A stretch of DNA of 28,373 nucleotides from Bacteroidales bacterium (GCA_023228725.1 JALOAQ010000024.1:1-28373), one strand, 5' to 3'; shown: positions 9,473-18,538, numbered from the stretch's first letter. A program made the numbers and translations. The notes: generated from the letters alone by a model not told the origin.

Positions 9473-12400
9473 TTATTCAGCATTTATTCCATGACAATGT
9501 TTAAATTTTTTACCACTTCCACATGGGCAAGGGTCATTTCTTCCAACTTTTTTCTCTACTCTAACTGGCTCTGCAACTGATTTTCCTTTGCTTGGGTCGT
9601 GATATCCAGGGTCTTCGCGTCCTGTTTTCATTTTACTTAAATCTAATTTAGACCTTACTCTGGCTTCACGTACTTCGTCTGCTTCTTTAACAGGAATAAA
9701 ACCTCTCATCAAACTAAAAACCACAGATTTGTTAATTTTATCCAACATAGTCTTAAACAGCTCAAAAGATTCTAATTTATAAATCAACAAAGGATCTTTT
9801 TGTTCGTAAGAAGCCGATTGCACAGATTGTCTTAAATCGTCCATTTCACGCAAATGCTCTTTCCAATATTCATCTATGGTTTTTAAAACAATAGTTTTAT
9901 CATAAGCTGCCACAATTTCTTCACCCTTATTATTATAGGTTTTTTCTAAGTTTACTATAACTGAATATTCTTTAAAACCATCAGAAATTGGCACTAAAAT
10001 ATTATCATAAGTCGATTGTTTAGCCTCAAAAATTGTCTTTATTATAGGATAAGCCTGATCAGCTATAGCTTGAGTTTTGCGTTTATGATTTTCTCTTGCT
10101 TTTTCATAAATATATTCTATAAAGTTTTCATATTTAAAATCTTTATATTCATTTTCATTTATATCAAGTTCTATAGAAAGAGTTCTAAATAATTCTAATT
10201 TAATATCTTCAAAATCAAGATTATCAAAATATTCGTCAACTAAACTAACACAAACATCATACATCATATTTGCGATATCAGCCCCAAGTCTTTCGCCGTC
10301 TAATGCATTTTTACGTTTTTTGTAAATTACAGTACGTTGCGAGTTCATAACATCATCATATTCCAAAAGTCTTTTTCTAATACCAAAGTTATTTTCCTCG
10401 ACTTTTTTCTGAGCTCTTTCTATTGATTTTGAAATCATAGAATGTTGAATTACCTCACCTTCTTTTAATCCCATTCTATCCATCATTTTAGCAATTCTAT
10501 CCGAGCCAAACAAACGCATTAAATCATCTTCTAAAGAAACAAAAAATTGCGAAGATCCTGGGTCGCCTTGACGACCAGCACGCCCTCTTAACTGCCTATC
10601 CACCCTACGCGACTCATGGCGTTCTGTACCTACAATTGCTAAACCTCCTGCATCTTTTACTTTATCACTTAACTTAATATCTGTACCACGACCAGCCATA
10701 TTTGTTGCAATAGTAACATTTGAAGAATATCCTGCCTCTGCAACAATATCAGCCTCGCGTTTATGCAATTTTGCATTTAAAACATTATGTTTAATTCCTT
10801 TTCGCGAAAGAATTTTACTTAAAAGTTCAGAAATTTCAACAGAAGTAGTTCCCACCAAAACAGGGCGACCTTCTTTTGTTAAACTTTCAATTTCATCAAT
10901 TACCGCTCCGTATTTTTCACGATTTGTTTTATAAACCAAGTCTTCTCTATCATAACGAACAATAGGTCGGTTTGTTGGAATTACAACAACATCTAGTTTA
11001 TAAATATCCCATAACTCACCAGCTTCGGTTTCAGCTGTACCAGTCATTCCCGAAAGTTTATGATACATCCTAAAATAATTCTGTAAAGTTATAGTAGCAT
11101 AAGTTTGTGTTGCTGCCTCAATTTTCACATTTTCTTTAGCTTCAATTGCTTGATGCAAACCATCTGAATAACGCCGGCCTTCCATAATACGTCCTGTTTG
11201 CTCATCAACAATTTTAACTTTATTGTCCATTACTACATATTCAACATCTTTTTCAAATAAAGTATATGCTTTTAAAAGTTGATTTACAGTGTGAATACGC
11301 TCTGATTTTACAGAAAAATCCCTAATAATTTCATCTTTTTTATTTAACCTCTCATTTTCTGTCATAGAGCTTTTCTCTAGGTCAGAAAGCGCTGTAGCTA
11401 TATCAGGAAGTACAAAAAAGTTTGTATCTGAACTTGAATTTGCCAGTAAATCAAAACCTTTGTCGGTAGGCTCAATAGAGTTAAGTTTTTCATCAATAAC
11501 AAAATACAAATCATCTGTAACCAAATGCATTTGCTTGTTATTATCAGCCATATAATGGTTTTCAGTTTTTTGTAAAAGCGTTTTCATTCCCTGTTCGCTC
11601 AAAAACTTTATCAAAGGCTTATGGCGTGGCAAGGCCTTAAAAGCTTGAAGTAATTTAAAACCACCATCTTTTTCATTTTCAGCAGCTATTAGCTTTTTAG
11701 CTTCTGTAAAAATATCATTAAATAAATTTCTTTGAGCGTTCACCAATTTTTGTACTTGTGGCTTTAACTCATCAAACAATTGATCTTCGCCTTTTGGTGT
11801 TGGTCCCGAGATAATAAGCGGAGTACGTGCATCATCAATCAATACAGAGTCAACCTCGTCAACAATTGCATAATTATGCTTACGCTGCACCAAATCAGAT
11901 GGATTTAAAGCCATATTATCACGTAAATAGTCGAAACCAAATTCATTATTTGTTCCAAAAGTAATATCTGCCATATAGGCATTTCTACGCGCTTCGGAGT
12001 TAGGCTCGTGCTTATCAATACAATCAACCGACAAACCATGAAACATATAAATTGGTCCCATCCACTCGGAGTCACGTTTTGCAAGATAATCGTTAACTGT
12101 AACTACATGCACACCTCGTCCTGTAAGTGCATTTAAAAACACTGGAAGAGTTGCCACTAAAGTTTTACCTTCTCCAGTTGCCATTTCGGCAATTTTTCCA
12201 GAGTGAAGCACTACTCCCCCAATAATTTGCACATCGTAATGCACCATATCCCAAGTAACTGTATTTCCGCCAGCTACCCAAGAATTAAACCACACAGCTT
12301 TATCGCCTTTAATTTCAACAAAATCATTGTTAGTTGCTAAATTTTTATCAAATTCGCTTACTGTAACTACAACTTCTTTATTTTCTTTAAATCTACGTGC

Positions 12401-12751
12401 AGTTTCTTTAACTATTGCAAAAGCTTCAGGTAATAATTCATTTAAAAAAACTTCAAGGTCTTTATCTATCTTTTCCTCAATTTTATCAATTTCATTAAAA
12501 ATTTCTTCTCTTTGCCAAATATCTAAGGCCTCTGCTTTTGCTTTAAGCTCAATTATCTTATCTTGCTCAGGCTTAATATGTTCAGCAATTCTCTTTCTTA
12601 AATTCGTTGATCTTTCACGTAATTCATCATTAGAAGCTTTAGTAATTTCTGGTTCAACTGCCAATACTTTTTCTAAAAATGGTTGAACTGCTTTTAAATC
12701 TCTCTCTGCTTTTGATCCAAATATTTTTGCGATTAAACTATTAAGTCCCAT
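9473..12751 (-). CDS. secA: Preprotein translocase ATPase SecA
   Basis: SecA is the motor ATPase that drives unfolded preproteins through SecYEG in the inner membrane. The 1092 residues match the larger SecA of Bacteroidetes. Walker A is MATGEGKT at 190-197. The DEAD-type box is DEVD at 298-301, followed by DDARTPLIISGP. NMAGRGTDI and RQLRGRAGRQGDPG mark the second motor domain. The C-terminus is a complete zinc-binding SEC-C motif with Cys1075, Cys1077, Cys1086 and His1087 (CPCGSGKKFKHCHG), used for SecB and phospholipid binding in other SecAs. A consensus promoter lies 32 nt upstream. The TPR and OmpA genes downstream encode exported products that would depend on it. The identification is certain. 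Confidence 0.98.
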   Translation of the reverse strand: MGLNSLIAKIFGSKAERDLKAVQPFLEKVLAVEPEITKASNDELRERSTNLRKRIAEHIKPEQDKIIELKAKAEALDIWQREEIFNEIDKIEEKIDKDLEVFLNELLPEAFAIVKETARRFKENKEVVVTVSEFDKNLATNNDFVEIKGDKAVWFNSWVAGGNTVTWDMVHYDVQIIGGVVLHSGKIAEMATGEGKTLVATLPVFLNALTGRGVHVVTVNDYLAKRDSEWMGPIYMFHGLSVDCIDKHEPNSEARRNAYMADITFGTNNEFGFDYLRDNMALNPSDLVQRKHNYAIVDEVDSVLIDDARTPLIISGPTPKGEDQLFDELKPQVQKLVNAQRNLFNDIFTEAKKLIAAENEKDGGFKLLQAFKALPRHKPLIKFLSEQGMKTLLQKTENHYMADNNKQMHLVTDDLYFVIDEKLNSIEPTDKGFDLLANSSSDTNFFVLPDIATALSDLEKSSMTENERLNKKDEIIRDFSVKSERIHTVNQLLKAYTLFEKDVEYVVMDNKVKIVDEQTGRIMEGRRYSDGLHQAIEAKENVKIEAATQTYATITLQNYFRMYHKLSGMTGTAETEAGELWDIYKLDVVVIPTNRPIVRYDREDLVYKTNREKYGAVIDEIESLTKEGRPVLVGTTSVEISELLSKILSRKGIKHNVLNAKLHKREADIVAEAGYSSNVTIATNMAGRGTDIKLSDKVKDAGGLAIVGTERHESRRVDRQLRGRAGRQGDPGSSQFFVSLEDDLMRLFGSDRIAKMMDRMGLKEGEVIQHSMISKSIERAQKKVEENNFGIRKRLLEYDDVMNSQRTVIYKKRKNALDGERLGADIANMMYDVCVSLVDEYFDNLDFEDIKLELFRTLSIELDINENEYKDFKYENFIEYIYEKARENHKRKTQAIADQAYPIIKTIFEAKQSTYDNILVPISDGFKEYSVIVNLEKTYNNKGEEIVAAYDKTIVLKTIDEYWKEHLREMDDLRQSVQSASYEQKDPLLIYKLESFELFKTMLDKINKSVVFSLMRGFIPVKEADEVREARVRSKLDLSKMKTGREDPGYHDPSKGKSVAEPVRVEKKVGRNDPCPCGSGKKFKHCHGINAE

Positions 12752-12782
12752 ATATTTTATTAAATAATTTATTATTAATCTA

Positions 12783-12812
12783 CAAAGTTAAATTAATTTA
12801 TTATAGCTACAA
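12783..12812 (-). promoter_or_regulatory. secA promoter (TTG-N19-TAACTTTG)
   Basis: The minus strand has TTG at 12812-12810, a 19-nt spacer, and TAACTTTG at 12790-12783. This is an excellent match to the Bacteroidetes primary sigma factor consensus (TTG, about 19-21 nt, TAnnTTTG). It lies 32 nt upstream of the secA ATG. Confidence 0.75.
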
Positions 12813-12981
12813 TAAAATATGTGAAATAATTGTGTTTTTAATAACAACAAATTTTAAACCCTTTTATTAGAAATGAACACAGAAAATTTAAAATGTCATA
12901 TTAAAATAAATCTTTTACCTCGAGTATGTTTTATCAATGGATTAAAGAGATTAAAATAGACTTACGTAATAAAAATCAAAC

Positions 12982-13533
12982 TCACTCATATAAAATAGAT
13001 TTATTAACAAGTAATGATGATATAATACTATCAAATTGTGTGAAAGTAACATCCACTGCATAAACTGTGTCTATTTTACAAGAATCAATTTCTATTATAC
13101 ATGGTAATTGTAAAAAGCTAAAGTTTAATAATTTTTTTTTCTTATCTATGATTTGATTTTCTTTATCTAACCTAATTTGATTAAAATCAAAATCACTTTC
13201 ATCACCTGAAAAAACAGTTAATACATCTTGTTTAAATATATTTTTGTTTAATACGTTAAAATATCTGTTGTTACACCCTGCACAACCCATACTTGTATAA
13301 TACAATATGTAATTATAATTAGCTAACTCAACATTAAAGCTATCTTTTAAGAATAGCTCAAAGTTTTCAGTATCTTTAAAAGCAAGTTCTGGTAAATCTT
13401 CTTTTGTTTTCTCCAATTTATTATTTGAATCCTGATTTTGACATTGAACAAAAAACATACAGAATATTATTAAAAATAAAAAAATTTTTAAACATCTATA
13501 ATACTTGAAATAGAACAAATTCAGTTTTTTCAT
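12982..13533 (-). CDS. Thioredoxin-fold-like lipoprotein with CxxC
   Basis: This protein has up to 183 residues. A hydrophobic segment ends in a lipobox-like FVQC at about residues 28-31, so it is predicted to be a lipoprotein. After a linker, ILYYTSMGCAGCNNRYF resembles a beta-strand followed by a thioredoxin-type CAGC active site. LQLPCIIEID further on resembles the cis-proline strand of that fold. A thiol redox role outside the cytoplasm is therefore plausible. The start at 13533 makes it overlap the preceding gene by 38 nt and gives an unusually long basic n-region; the next ATG would leave almost no signal peptide. It is the last gene of a probable three-lipoprotein operon. The fold assignment is from motif pattern only. 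Confidence 0.65.
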   Translation of the reverse strand: MKKLNLFYFKYYRCLKIFLFLIIFCMFFVQCQNQDSNNKLEKTKEDLPELAFKDTENFELFLKDSFNVELANYNYILYYTSMGCAGCNNRYFNVLNKNIFKQDVLTVFSGDESDFDFNQIRLDKENQIIDKKKKLLNFSFLQLPCIIEIDSCKIDTVYAVDVTFTQFDSIISSLLVNKSILYE

Positions 13534-14623
13534 TATTCAAATTTTTATTTGCAATTAATATACCTTCTTTTATTGGAAAAACAGTACGGAAATCAAATTT
13601 ATTTTTATCAAAAAAGAACTCACCCGCTTTGTTAAAATTTTTATTAAGGACTATTAAAGACCAATCTCTTTCAAATGTCAAATTGTTTAAGTAATGGAAA
13701 TCTTTATTAGGCAACAAAGCAACAACAAAATATAAATCTCGATATTCATCAAAAATCACATCGTAGATAACACCATTAAAATAAGGAGCCTCTTGACGTT
13801 GCTTAACAAATTCTTCTTTCCCGCTTTCAGAATCGTAAAGTTGTACCAAAGGAGCTTTTAAACTCGAATAATCAGAAATTATTTGAATTCTATTTTCAAT
13901 TTTACCAGAAACATTATTAAACACAAATAATAAATCCGAATTTTCATGAAAACAAATTGTGGCATTCTTGAAATTTTTTATCTTTAAACCATTTGTACTT
14001 GTAAATCTATCACTTTTTACAATTTCACTTTTTACAAAATTACTCAATATTTGATTTACACATATACTATCTGTAAAAAGATTTTTAAACACAAACACTC
14101 TTTCATTTAGCACCATTTCTGTTAAAATTTTATATTCATACTCAATTAGGTTATCTTCTATTTTAGTATGAGTAAGATTATAACCTGAGACATATAATGC
14201 ATTATTATATATTTGGCTTGAGCCATATAATTTAACCCTGTTTTGATTTATCAAAGACAGTAAGTCAATGGTTTTCTCATATCCTTTTGATGTTATTAAA
14301 TGGAGTTCTCCAACAAACAGATTTTCATAAATATAAACTGTATCAGGATTAACAGACAATAAATATTGACCAGATAAATATTCGGGTAATTTTATTGTTT
14401 TCTTATCTTGAGTGTTAAGATTTGTTATTTCTAATCTTTTATCTGTATTTTGAAAATAAGCAACACAAAAAAGCTCGTCTCCCTTACTAAGAAGCAATAC
14501 GTCATTAGGCTTATAAGAATGTGAAATGTGATATTTTTTATCTGTCTCTTTAAGACTTACATTTTTGGAGCAAGAAACGATAATAAAAGTTACAATAAAA
14601 AACAATAATATGTAATTTTTCAT
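13496..14623 (-). CDS. Hypothetical lipoprotein, probably beta-propeller-like
   Basis: This 375-residue protein has a lipoprotein signal (hydrophobic stretch, then IIVSCSK with Cys18). The mature part is a succession of short beta-strand-like stretches with repeated Leu-x-Ile/Val patterns, and it resembles the propeller-type lipoproteins common in Bacteroidetes (DUF4221-like). I could not delimit blades. The pattern YLLSVNPDTVYIYENL near residue 90 and YRDLYFVVALLP near 300 are the clearest such units. It overlaps the thioredoxin-like gene by 38 nt, indicating translational coupling, and follows the 169-aa lipoprotein gene by 45 nt. The function is unknown; pairing with a redox lipoprotein suggests a shared envelope task. 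Confidence 0.7.
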   Translation of the reverse strand: MKNYILLFFIVTFIIVSCSKNVSLKETDKKYHISHSYKPNDVLLLSKGDELFCVAYFQNTDKRLEITNLNTQDKKTIKLPEYLSGQYLLSVNPDTVYIYENLFVGELHLITSKGYEKTIDLLSLINQNRVKLYGSSQIYNNALYVSGYNLTHTKIEDNLIEYEYKILTEMVLNERVFVFKNLFTDSICVNQILSNFVKSEIVKSDRFTSTNGLKIKNFKNATICFHENSDLLFVFNNVSGKIENRIQIISDYSSLKAPLVQLYDSESGKEEFVKQRQEAPYFNGVIYDVIFDEYRDLYFVVALLPNKDFHYLNNLTFERDWSLIVLNKNFNKAGEFFFDKNKFDFRTVFPIKEGILIANKNLNNEKTEFVLFQVL

Positions 14624-14668
14624 AATTTTACAAAAAATGGAAACGCCCTAGCGTGTCCAAAATTAATA

Positions 14669-15178
14669 TTAATTATTAAATTTCCATACACTATATACAT
14701 TTGGTGTTGTATAATCATCTTTCATTTCGTTTAACACCAAAAAATAGCTAGCTCTCTCATCTAATAAAAATTTTACAAACAATTCTCCTTTCACAATTTT
14801 TACCAAAACATCATTTTTAATGAACATTGACAACATTTCTAAATTTTGACTTACTGCTATTGAATTTTTATAAAAATCTCCGTCCTTATTGTTTGCTATA
14901 AAATCAATGACAGGCTTTGCCTGTTTTGGTCTAACAATTACAATAGAACAATTTGTTGCAGGTGGAGCACAGTCAATTTTTCCATTAATAAATTTCCAAG
15001 ACTCAACCTCATAATAAGGTGGATTTTCTAAACCCTTCAATTGGTTATCATTATTGCTTGTAATAGCTTCTTCCTGTAAAACAAAGTCTGATTCTTCCTT
15101 ACAAGAACTTAGAACAATAAAAACTGCTATCATTAAAGCACTCAATACATATTGAGTTTTTAAAATTTTATTTTTCAT
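14669..15178 (-). CDS. Hypothetical lipoprotein (169 aa)
   Basis: The product has a basic start, a hydrophobic segment and a lipobox-like LSSC (Cys26), then a short acidic linker rich in Asn and Ser, as in many surface or periplasmic lipoproteins. The folded part, from about residue 55, contains IDCAPPATNC, whose two cysteines could form a disulfide, and ends in VYSVWKF. I do not recognise the family. It is the first full-length gene after the promoter at 15403-15433 and is preceded by a 28-codon ORF that ends 12 nt upstream of its ATG. Downstream follow the propeller-like and thioredoxin-like lipoproteins. The gene is well supported as coding, but its role is unknown. Confidence 0.7.
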   Translation of the reverse strand: MKNKILKTQYVLSALMIAVFIVLSSCKEESDFVLQEEAITSNNDNQLKGLENPPYYEVESWKFINGKIDCAPPATNCSIVIVRPKQAKPVIDFIANNKDGDFYKNSIAVSQNLEMLSMFIKNDVLVKIVKGELFVKFLLDERASYFLVLNEMKDDYTTPNVYSVWKFNN

Positions 15179-15190
15179 TTTGATTTAATT

Positions 15191-15277
15191 TTAGTTTAAA
15201 AATAATTTAAGCACTCTCTTTGCAAGTGTTTTAATAGATAAACATCTTGCGTTAAAATAATTTAATTTTATTCTCAT
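15191..15277 (-). CDS. Possible 28-aa small peptide with perfect Shine-Dalgarno site
   Basis: Starting at the ATG at 15277-15275, a 28-codon frame ends at TAA 15193-15191, 12 nt before the lipoprotein ATG. The peptide begins MRIKLNYFNARC and is strongly basic (four Lys, three Arg) with a single cysteine. It is preceded by AAAGGAGGTG (15292-15283) at an ideal 7-nt spacing. This stands out because Bacteroidetes genes rarely use Shine-Dalgarno sites and the surroundings are very AT-rich. It lies about 120 nt into the predicted transcript of the lipoprotein operon. It could be a leader peptide controlling the next gene, or a small secreted or regulatory peptide. Without homologues to compare, coding status is a reasoned guess. 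Confidence 0.5.
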   Translation of the reverse strand: MRIKLNYFNARCLSIKTLAKRVLKLFLN

Positions 15278-15282
15278 ATTCA

Positions 15283-15292
15283 CACCTCCTTT
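15283..15292 (-). promoter_or_regulatory. Strong ribosome binding site
   Basis: The minus strand reads AAAGGAGGTG, near-fully complementary to a typical anti-Shine-Dalgarno, 7 nt between GGAGG and the ATG of the 28-codon ORF. I saw no comparable site before the other genes in this window. Confidence 0.6.
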
Positions 15293-15402
15293 CTTTATTT
15301 CTAAATTATTACTACACTAAATACTTATTAAAGCTATTATCAAAAAATAGCGTAGTTTATTCATACAATAATCTCAAAATCTCTACTAACTTATTATATA
15401 TA

Positions 15403-15433
15403 CAAATATAAACTATTTTTTTAAATTAATCAA
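15403..15433 (-). promoter_or_regulatory. Promoter of the small-ORF/lipoprotein operon (TTG-N20-TATATTTG)
   Basis: On the minus strand, TTG at 15433-15431, a 20-nt spacer and TATATTTG at 15410-15403 match the Bacteroidetes promoter consensus at the right spacing. Transcription would begin near 15396. Confidence 0.7.
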
Positions 15434-15591
15434 AAAAAAGCAAGAAAACCCATTGTGTTTTACAACATATTTTCGACAACATTTATCATATTCTAAAAAA
15501 TTGTACTTTTTTTATAAATATGACTTTATTATCTTTAAAAACTCAAATCAGAAGAACCAAAGTTAGTAGTTGTATGTTTATGAACCTTCGC

Positions 15592-16659
15592 TTACTCTAA
15601 CAACAACCAATCTATCGAAAAACTTGTAAAAACATTATCTGTATAATTATCTTTTTCGAAAAACAATCCTATATCTCCATTTTGCAAAACACATAGCGAA
15701 GAATATGCAGCAGAACCCGCATAAATAGTTTTAGATTTTGACCAAGTTGCTCCATTGTCAAGACTGTATTTTACAGATAAATTTTCTCTTTTATTTTTCG
15801 ATTCCAAATTTGAAAAAATTAATATGCTTTTACTTTCTCCTTCTATTTCGTAAGAATAATTTAAAATACTTGCATTGCAACTTGGGTCAACTAAAGCAGA
15901 ATCAGGTTTTGAAGTCCATGTTTTTCCATAATCATCAGATAGGTGAACATATCTATAGCCCAAACCATTAACTCTACTGTTTATCATCAAAGTGCCATCA
16001 GCTAATTCAATAATTTTTGATTCGTCTGCTGGTTTTATTGCATTATCAATAAAATACCAAGTTTCACCATGATTATCAGAGCCAAAAACACATAATCCAT
16101 TTTCGAGATTTACTAAAGTGTGTAAAAGTTTTCCCGAACTGGTTTGAACTCCCTCTCCAGAAGTTATGAATTTAAAATTATTATGCCATTCAGGTTTTGA
16201 AATTTGCTCAGTTATATCAAAGTGTTTTGACCAAGTTTTGCCATTATCCACACTTTTTATATAATGCAAATAATAAACTTCTTTTTCTAATTTTAAATTC
16301 ATATAATTGTAAAATAGAAAAATTTCCCCTGTAATTTTATCAACAATTATTGATGGGTCTGAAGCAGACTCGCCAAAAGGGAAATCAACAACCACTTGAA
16401 TTTCTGACCAAGTTTTTCCATTATCTTTGCTTCTGCGAATAGCAATATTTATATCTTCACTATAACGTAAATCTCCACAAGATTCAACTCTTTCATCAAT
16501 TGCTGCAATCAAATCGCCATTGGGAGCTTTTGCTAAAGCAGGAATACGATAACAAGAAACGCCTTGTTTTAAACCTGCATTAAATAAAGATTGAAACTCT
16601 AATTGAGCAAAAGCAGTGTTGAGGATAAAAAAACTAAGAATGATTAAGAAATTTTTCAT
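15592..16659 (-). CDS. Exo-alpha-sialidase (GH33)
   Basis: This enzyme hydrolyses terminal sialic acids from glycans. Residues 1-18 form a signal peptide (ending AFAQ), so it acts outside the cytoplasm. The FRIP-type motif is CYRIP with Arg38 of the arginine triad. The acid/base Asp63 lies in ERVESCGDLRYSEDI. Five Asp-boxes are visible: SKDNGKTW, SVDNGKTW, SDNHGETW (degenerate), SDDYGKTW and SLDNGATW. The third triad Arg is in KRENLSVKYS, and the Tyr319/Glu335 nucleophile pair lies in AYSSLCVLQNGDIGLFFE. At 355 residues it is a single catalytic domain without carbohydrate-binding or T9SS modules. It follows xseB by 10 nt, an unusual operon partner for housekeeping genes. No other sialic acid genes are visible, so it may scavenge host or detrital glycans. 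Confidence 0.93.
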   Translation of the reverse strand: MKNFLIILSFFILNTAFAQLEFQSLFNAGLKQGVSCYRIPALAKAPNGDLIAAIDERVESCGDLRYSEDINIAIRRSKDNGKTWSEIQVVVDFPFGESASDPSIIVDKITGEIFLFYNYMNLKLEKEVYYLHYIKSVDNGKTWSKHFDITEQISKPEWHNNFKFITSGEGVQTSSGKLLHTLVNLENGLCVFGSDNHGETWYFIDNAIKPADESKIIELADGTLMINSRVNGLGYRYVHLSDDYGKTWTSKPDSALVDPSCNASILNYSYEIEGESKSILIFSNLESKNKRENLSVKYSLDNGATWSKSKTIYAGSAAYSSLCVLQNGDIGLFFEKDNYTDNVFTSFSIDWLLLE

Positions 16660-16669
16660 AAGCTAAAAA

Positions 16670-16876
16670 TTAATCTTCTTTTTCCCAATCAGAAAGAATA
16701 CTATTTATTTCGTCTGTTGTTTTTCTTAAGCGTGATTTACATTCTTTAATCAAAAAACTTGCTCTTTTAACCTTCTCGGACAAAATATCTAAATCTAATT
16801 CATCAGTTTCAATTTCAGCTAAAATTTCTTCTAATTCGCTTAGTGCTTTGGCGTATGAAAATTCTTTTTCACTCAT
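16670..16876 (-). CDS. xseB: Exodeoxyribonuclease VII small subunit
   Basis: This 68-residue helical protein fits the short XseB family. It has FSYAKALSELEEILAEIE at the start, the usual Leu-rich first helix, then a D-x-D-turn (DELDLDILSEKVKRA) and a second helix with CKSRLRKT. Several XseB chains bind the coiled coil of one XseA to form exonuclease VII. It lies 17 nt after guaA and 10 nt before the sialidase gene, so the three are likely co-transcribed. The matching xseA is separate, at the left end of the window. Confidence 0.9.
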   Translation of the reverse strand: MSEKEFSYAKALSELEEILAEIETDELDLDILSEKVKRASFLIKECKSRLRKTTDEINSILSDWEKED

Positions 16877-16893
16877 GTTTTAAATTTTAAAAA

Positions 16894-18423
16894 TTATTCC
16901 CATTCTATTGTTGCAGGCGGTTTTGAAGAAATATCATAAACCACTCTGTTTACACCTTTAACTTTATTTATAATATCATTAGAAACTTTTGCTAAAAATT
17001 CGTAAGGCAAATGAACCCAATCTGCTGTCATGCCATCAATGGAATTTACTGAACGAAGTGCCACTACATTTTCGTAGGTTCTTTCATCTCCCATTACCCC
17101 AACCGACTGCACAGGCAACAAAACTGCTCCTGCTTGCCAAACTTTATCATATAAATCCCATTCTTTTAGGCTTGAAATAAAAATATCATCAACATTTTGA
17201 AGAATTTTTACTTTTTCTTCTGTTACTTCTCCCAAAATTCTTATTGCTAAACCAGGTCCAGGAAAAGGATGGCGACCTATCAAATTGTCGGATATACCCA
17301 AAGTTTTACCAACAATTCTAACTTCATCTTTAAATAAAAGACGAAGAGGTTCAACAATTTTTAATTTCATAAAATCAGGCAAGCCACCAACATTATGATG
17401 AGACTTTATTGTAACAGAAGGACCTTGAACAGAAACCGACTCAATAACATCTGGATAAATTGTACCTTGTCCTAACCACACAACATTTTCTAATTTATGT
17501 GCTTCTTCATCAAAAACTTCAATGAACAACCTACCAATAATTTTCCGTTTTTGTTCAGGGTCTTTTATTCCAGCCAATTCTTTGTAAAACCTTTGTTTTG
17601 CATCAACACCAATTACATTTAAGCCCATGCCTTTGTATGATTCCAAAACATTTTCAAATTCATTTTTTCGCAATAATCCATTATCAACAAAAATACAAGT
17701 AAGTTGTGAACCTATTGCTTTATTTAACAAAACTGCTGTAACTGTGCTGTCCACACCACCCGAAAGCCCTAAAACAACTTTATCTTTTCCTATTTTATCT
17801 TTTAAACTTGCAATTGTTTCATCAATAAAAGAAGCCGAAGTCCAATCTTGCTTACAATTACAAATATCTACAACAAAATTTCGCAAAATCTTTTCTCCTT
17901 CTAAAGAGTGAGAAGTCTCGGCATGAAACTGAATTCCCCAAGTATTTTCATCAGCAATTCTAAAAGCAGCAACTTTCACATCATTTGTAGAAGCAATTAT
18001 TTTATAATTATCAGGAATTTTAACTATAGTATCTCCGTGCGACATCCAAACTTGTGAATTTTGGTCAACGCCTTTAAAAAGCTTGTCATTTTCATCAACA
18101 AATTTAAGATTTGCTCTACCGTACTCGCGAGTATTTGAATAAGCCACTTCGCCTCCATAAAAATGCGACAAATATTGAGCTCCGTAACAAATTCCTAAAA
18201 CTGGCAATTTGCCCTTTATATTAGTTAAATCTGGAATTAAAGCTTTTTCGTCTCTTACAGAAAACGGACTTCCACTTAAAATCACTCCTTTTATTGTTGA
18301 ATCAAGTTCAGGAATTTTATTATATGGATAAATTTCACAATAAACACTCATATCTCTAAGTCGGCGAGCTATTAATTGCGTGTATTGAGAGCCAAAATCT
18401 AAAATTAAAATTTTTTCTACCAT
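16894..18423 (-). CDS. guaA: GMP synthase (glutamine-hydrolysing)
   Basis: GuaA converts XMP to GMP using glutamine and ATP, the last step of de novo guanine nucleotide synthesis. The N-terminal class I amidotransferase domain has the nucleophile Cys79 (LGICYGAQYL) and the His167/Glu169 pair in FHAET. The usual proline of FHPE is alanine here, which should not affect catalysis. The PP-loop SGGVDS is at 221-226 and the C-terminal dimerisation domain ends IEWE. The 509 residues match the family length. A promoter-like CATCTTTG lies 20 nt upstream. The gene heads a tight cluster with xseB and the sialidase. The identification is certain. Confidence 0.98.
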   Translation of the reverse strand: MVEKILILDFGSQYTQLIARRLRDMSVYCEIYPYNKIPELDSTIKGVILSGSPFSVRDEKALIPDLTNIKGKLPVLGICYGAQYLSHFYGGEVAYSNTREYGRANLKFVDENDKLFKGVDQNSQVWMSHGDTIVKIPDNYKIIASTNDVKVAAFRIADENTWGIQFHAETSHSLEGEKILRNFVVDICNCKQDWTSASFIDETIASLKDKIGKDKVVLGLSGGVDSTVTAVLLNKAIGSQLTCIFVDNGLLRKNEFENVLESYKGMGLNVIGVDAKQRFYKELAGIKDPEQKRKIIGRLFIEVFDEEAHKLENVVWLGQGTIYPDVIESVSVQGPSVTIKSHHNVGGLPDFMKLKIVEPLRLLFKDEVRIVGKTLGISDNLIGRHPFPGPGLAIRILGEVTEEKVKILQNVDDIFISSLKEWDLYDKVWQAGAVLLPVQSVGVMGDERTYENVVALRSVNSIDGMTADWVHLPYEFLAKVSNDIINKVKGVNRVVYDISSKPPATIEWE

Positions 18424-18442
18424 GTCAATATTTTTCTTGTTG

Positions 18443-18450
18443 CAAAGATG
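18443..18450 (-). promoter_or_regulatory. Probable guaA -7 promoter element
   Basis: The minus strand reads CATCTTTG followed by C, one base off the TAnnTTTG consensus, 20-27 nt upstream of the guaA ATG. No clear TTG box was found. Confidence 0.45.
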
Positions 18451-18538
18451 ATGATTTTTTTTGAAAATTAGAAATTCAATAAAAATAAATTAACATATAT
18501 GTATTTTATTCCCTTAAATTATGATTAAAGAAATAGAA

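Larger units (their letters stand above)
15278..15591. other. AT-rich intergenic region between sialidase and the lipoprotein operon
   Basis: This 314-bp stretch holds the strong ribosome binding site (15283-15292) and a good promoter (15403-15433), so the lipoprotein operon would have a leader of about 120 nt before the 28-codon ORF. A second TAnnTTTG match (TAACTTTG, minus strand, 15565-15558) lacks a TTG box. I see no RNA gene and no convincing terminator for the sialidase cluster. Confidence 0.5.

Noticed and set aside
12327..12686. 119-codon plus-strand frame inside secA
   Set aside because: It is a shadow of the certain secA frame; its Ser/Leu-rich composition is that of an antisense reading.
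12919..12924. CTCGAG site
   Set aside because: It is the only one I noticed. Its rarity fits the low GC content and proves nothing about restriction avoidance.
14641..14660. Short dyad ACGC-CCTA-GCGT between lipoprotein genes
   Set aside because: Only a 4-bp stem with no T-run; too weak to call a terminator.
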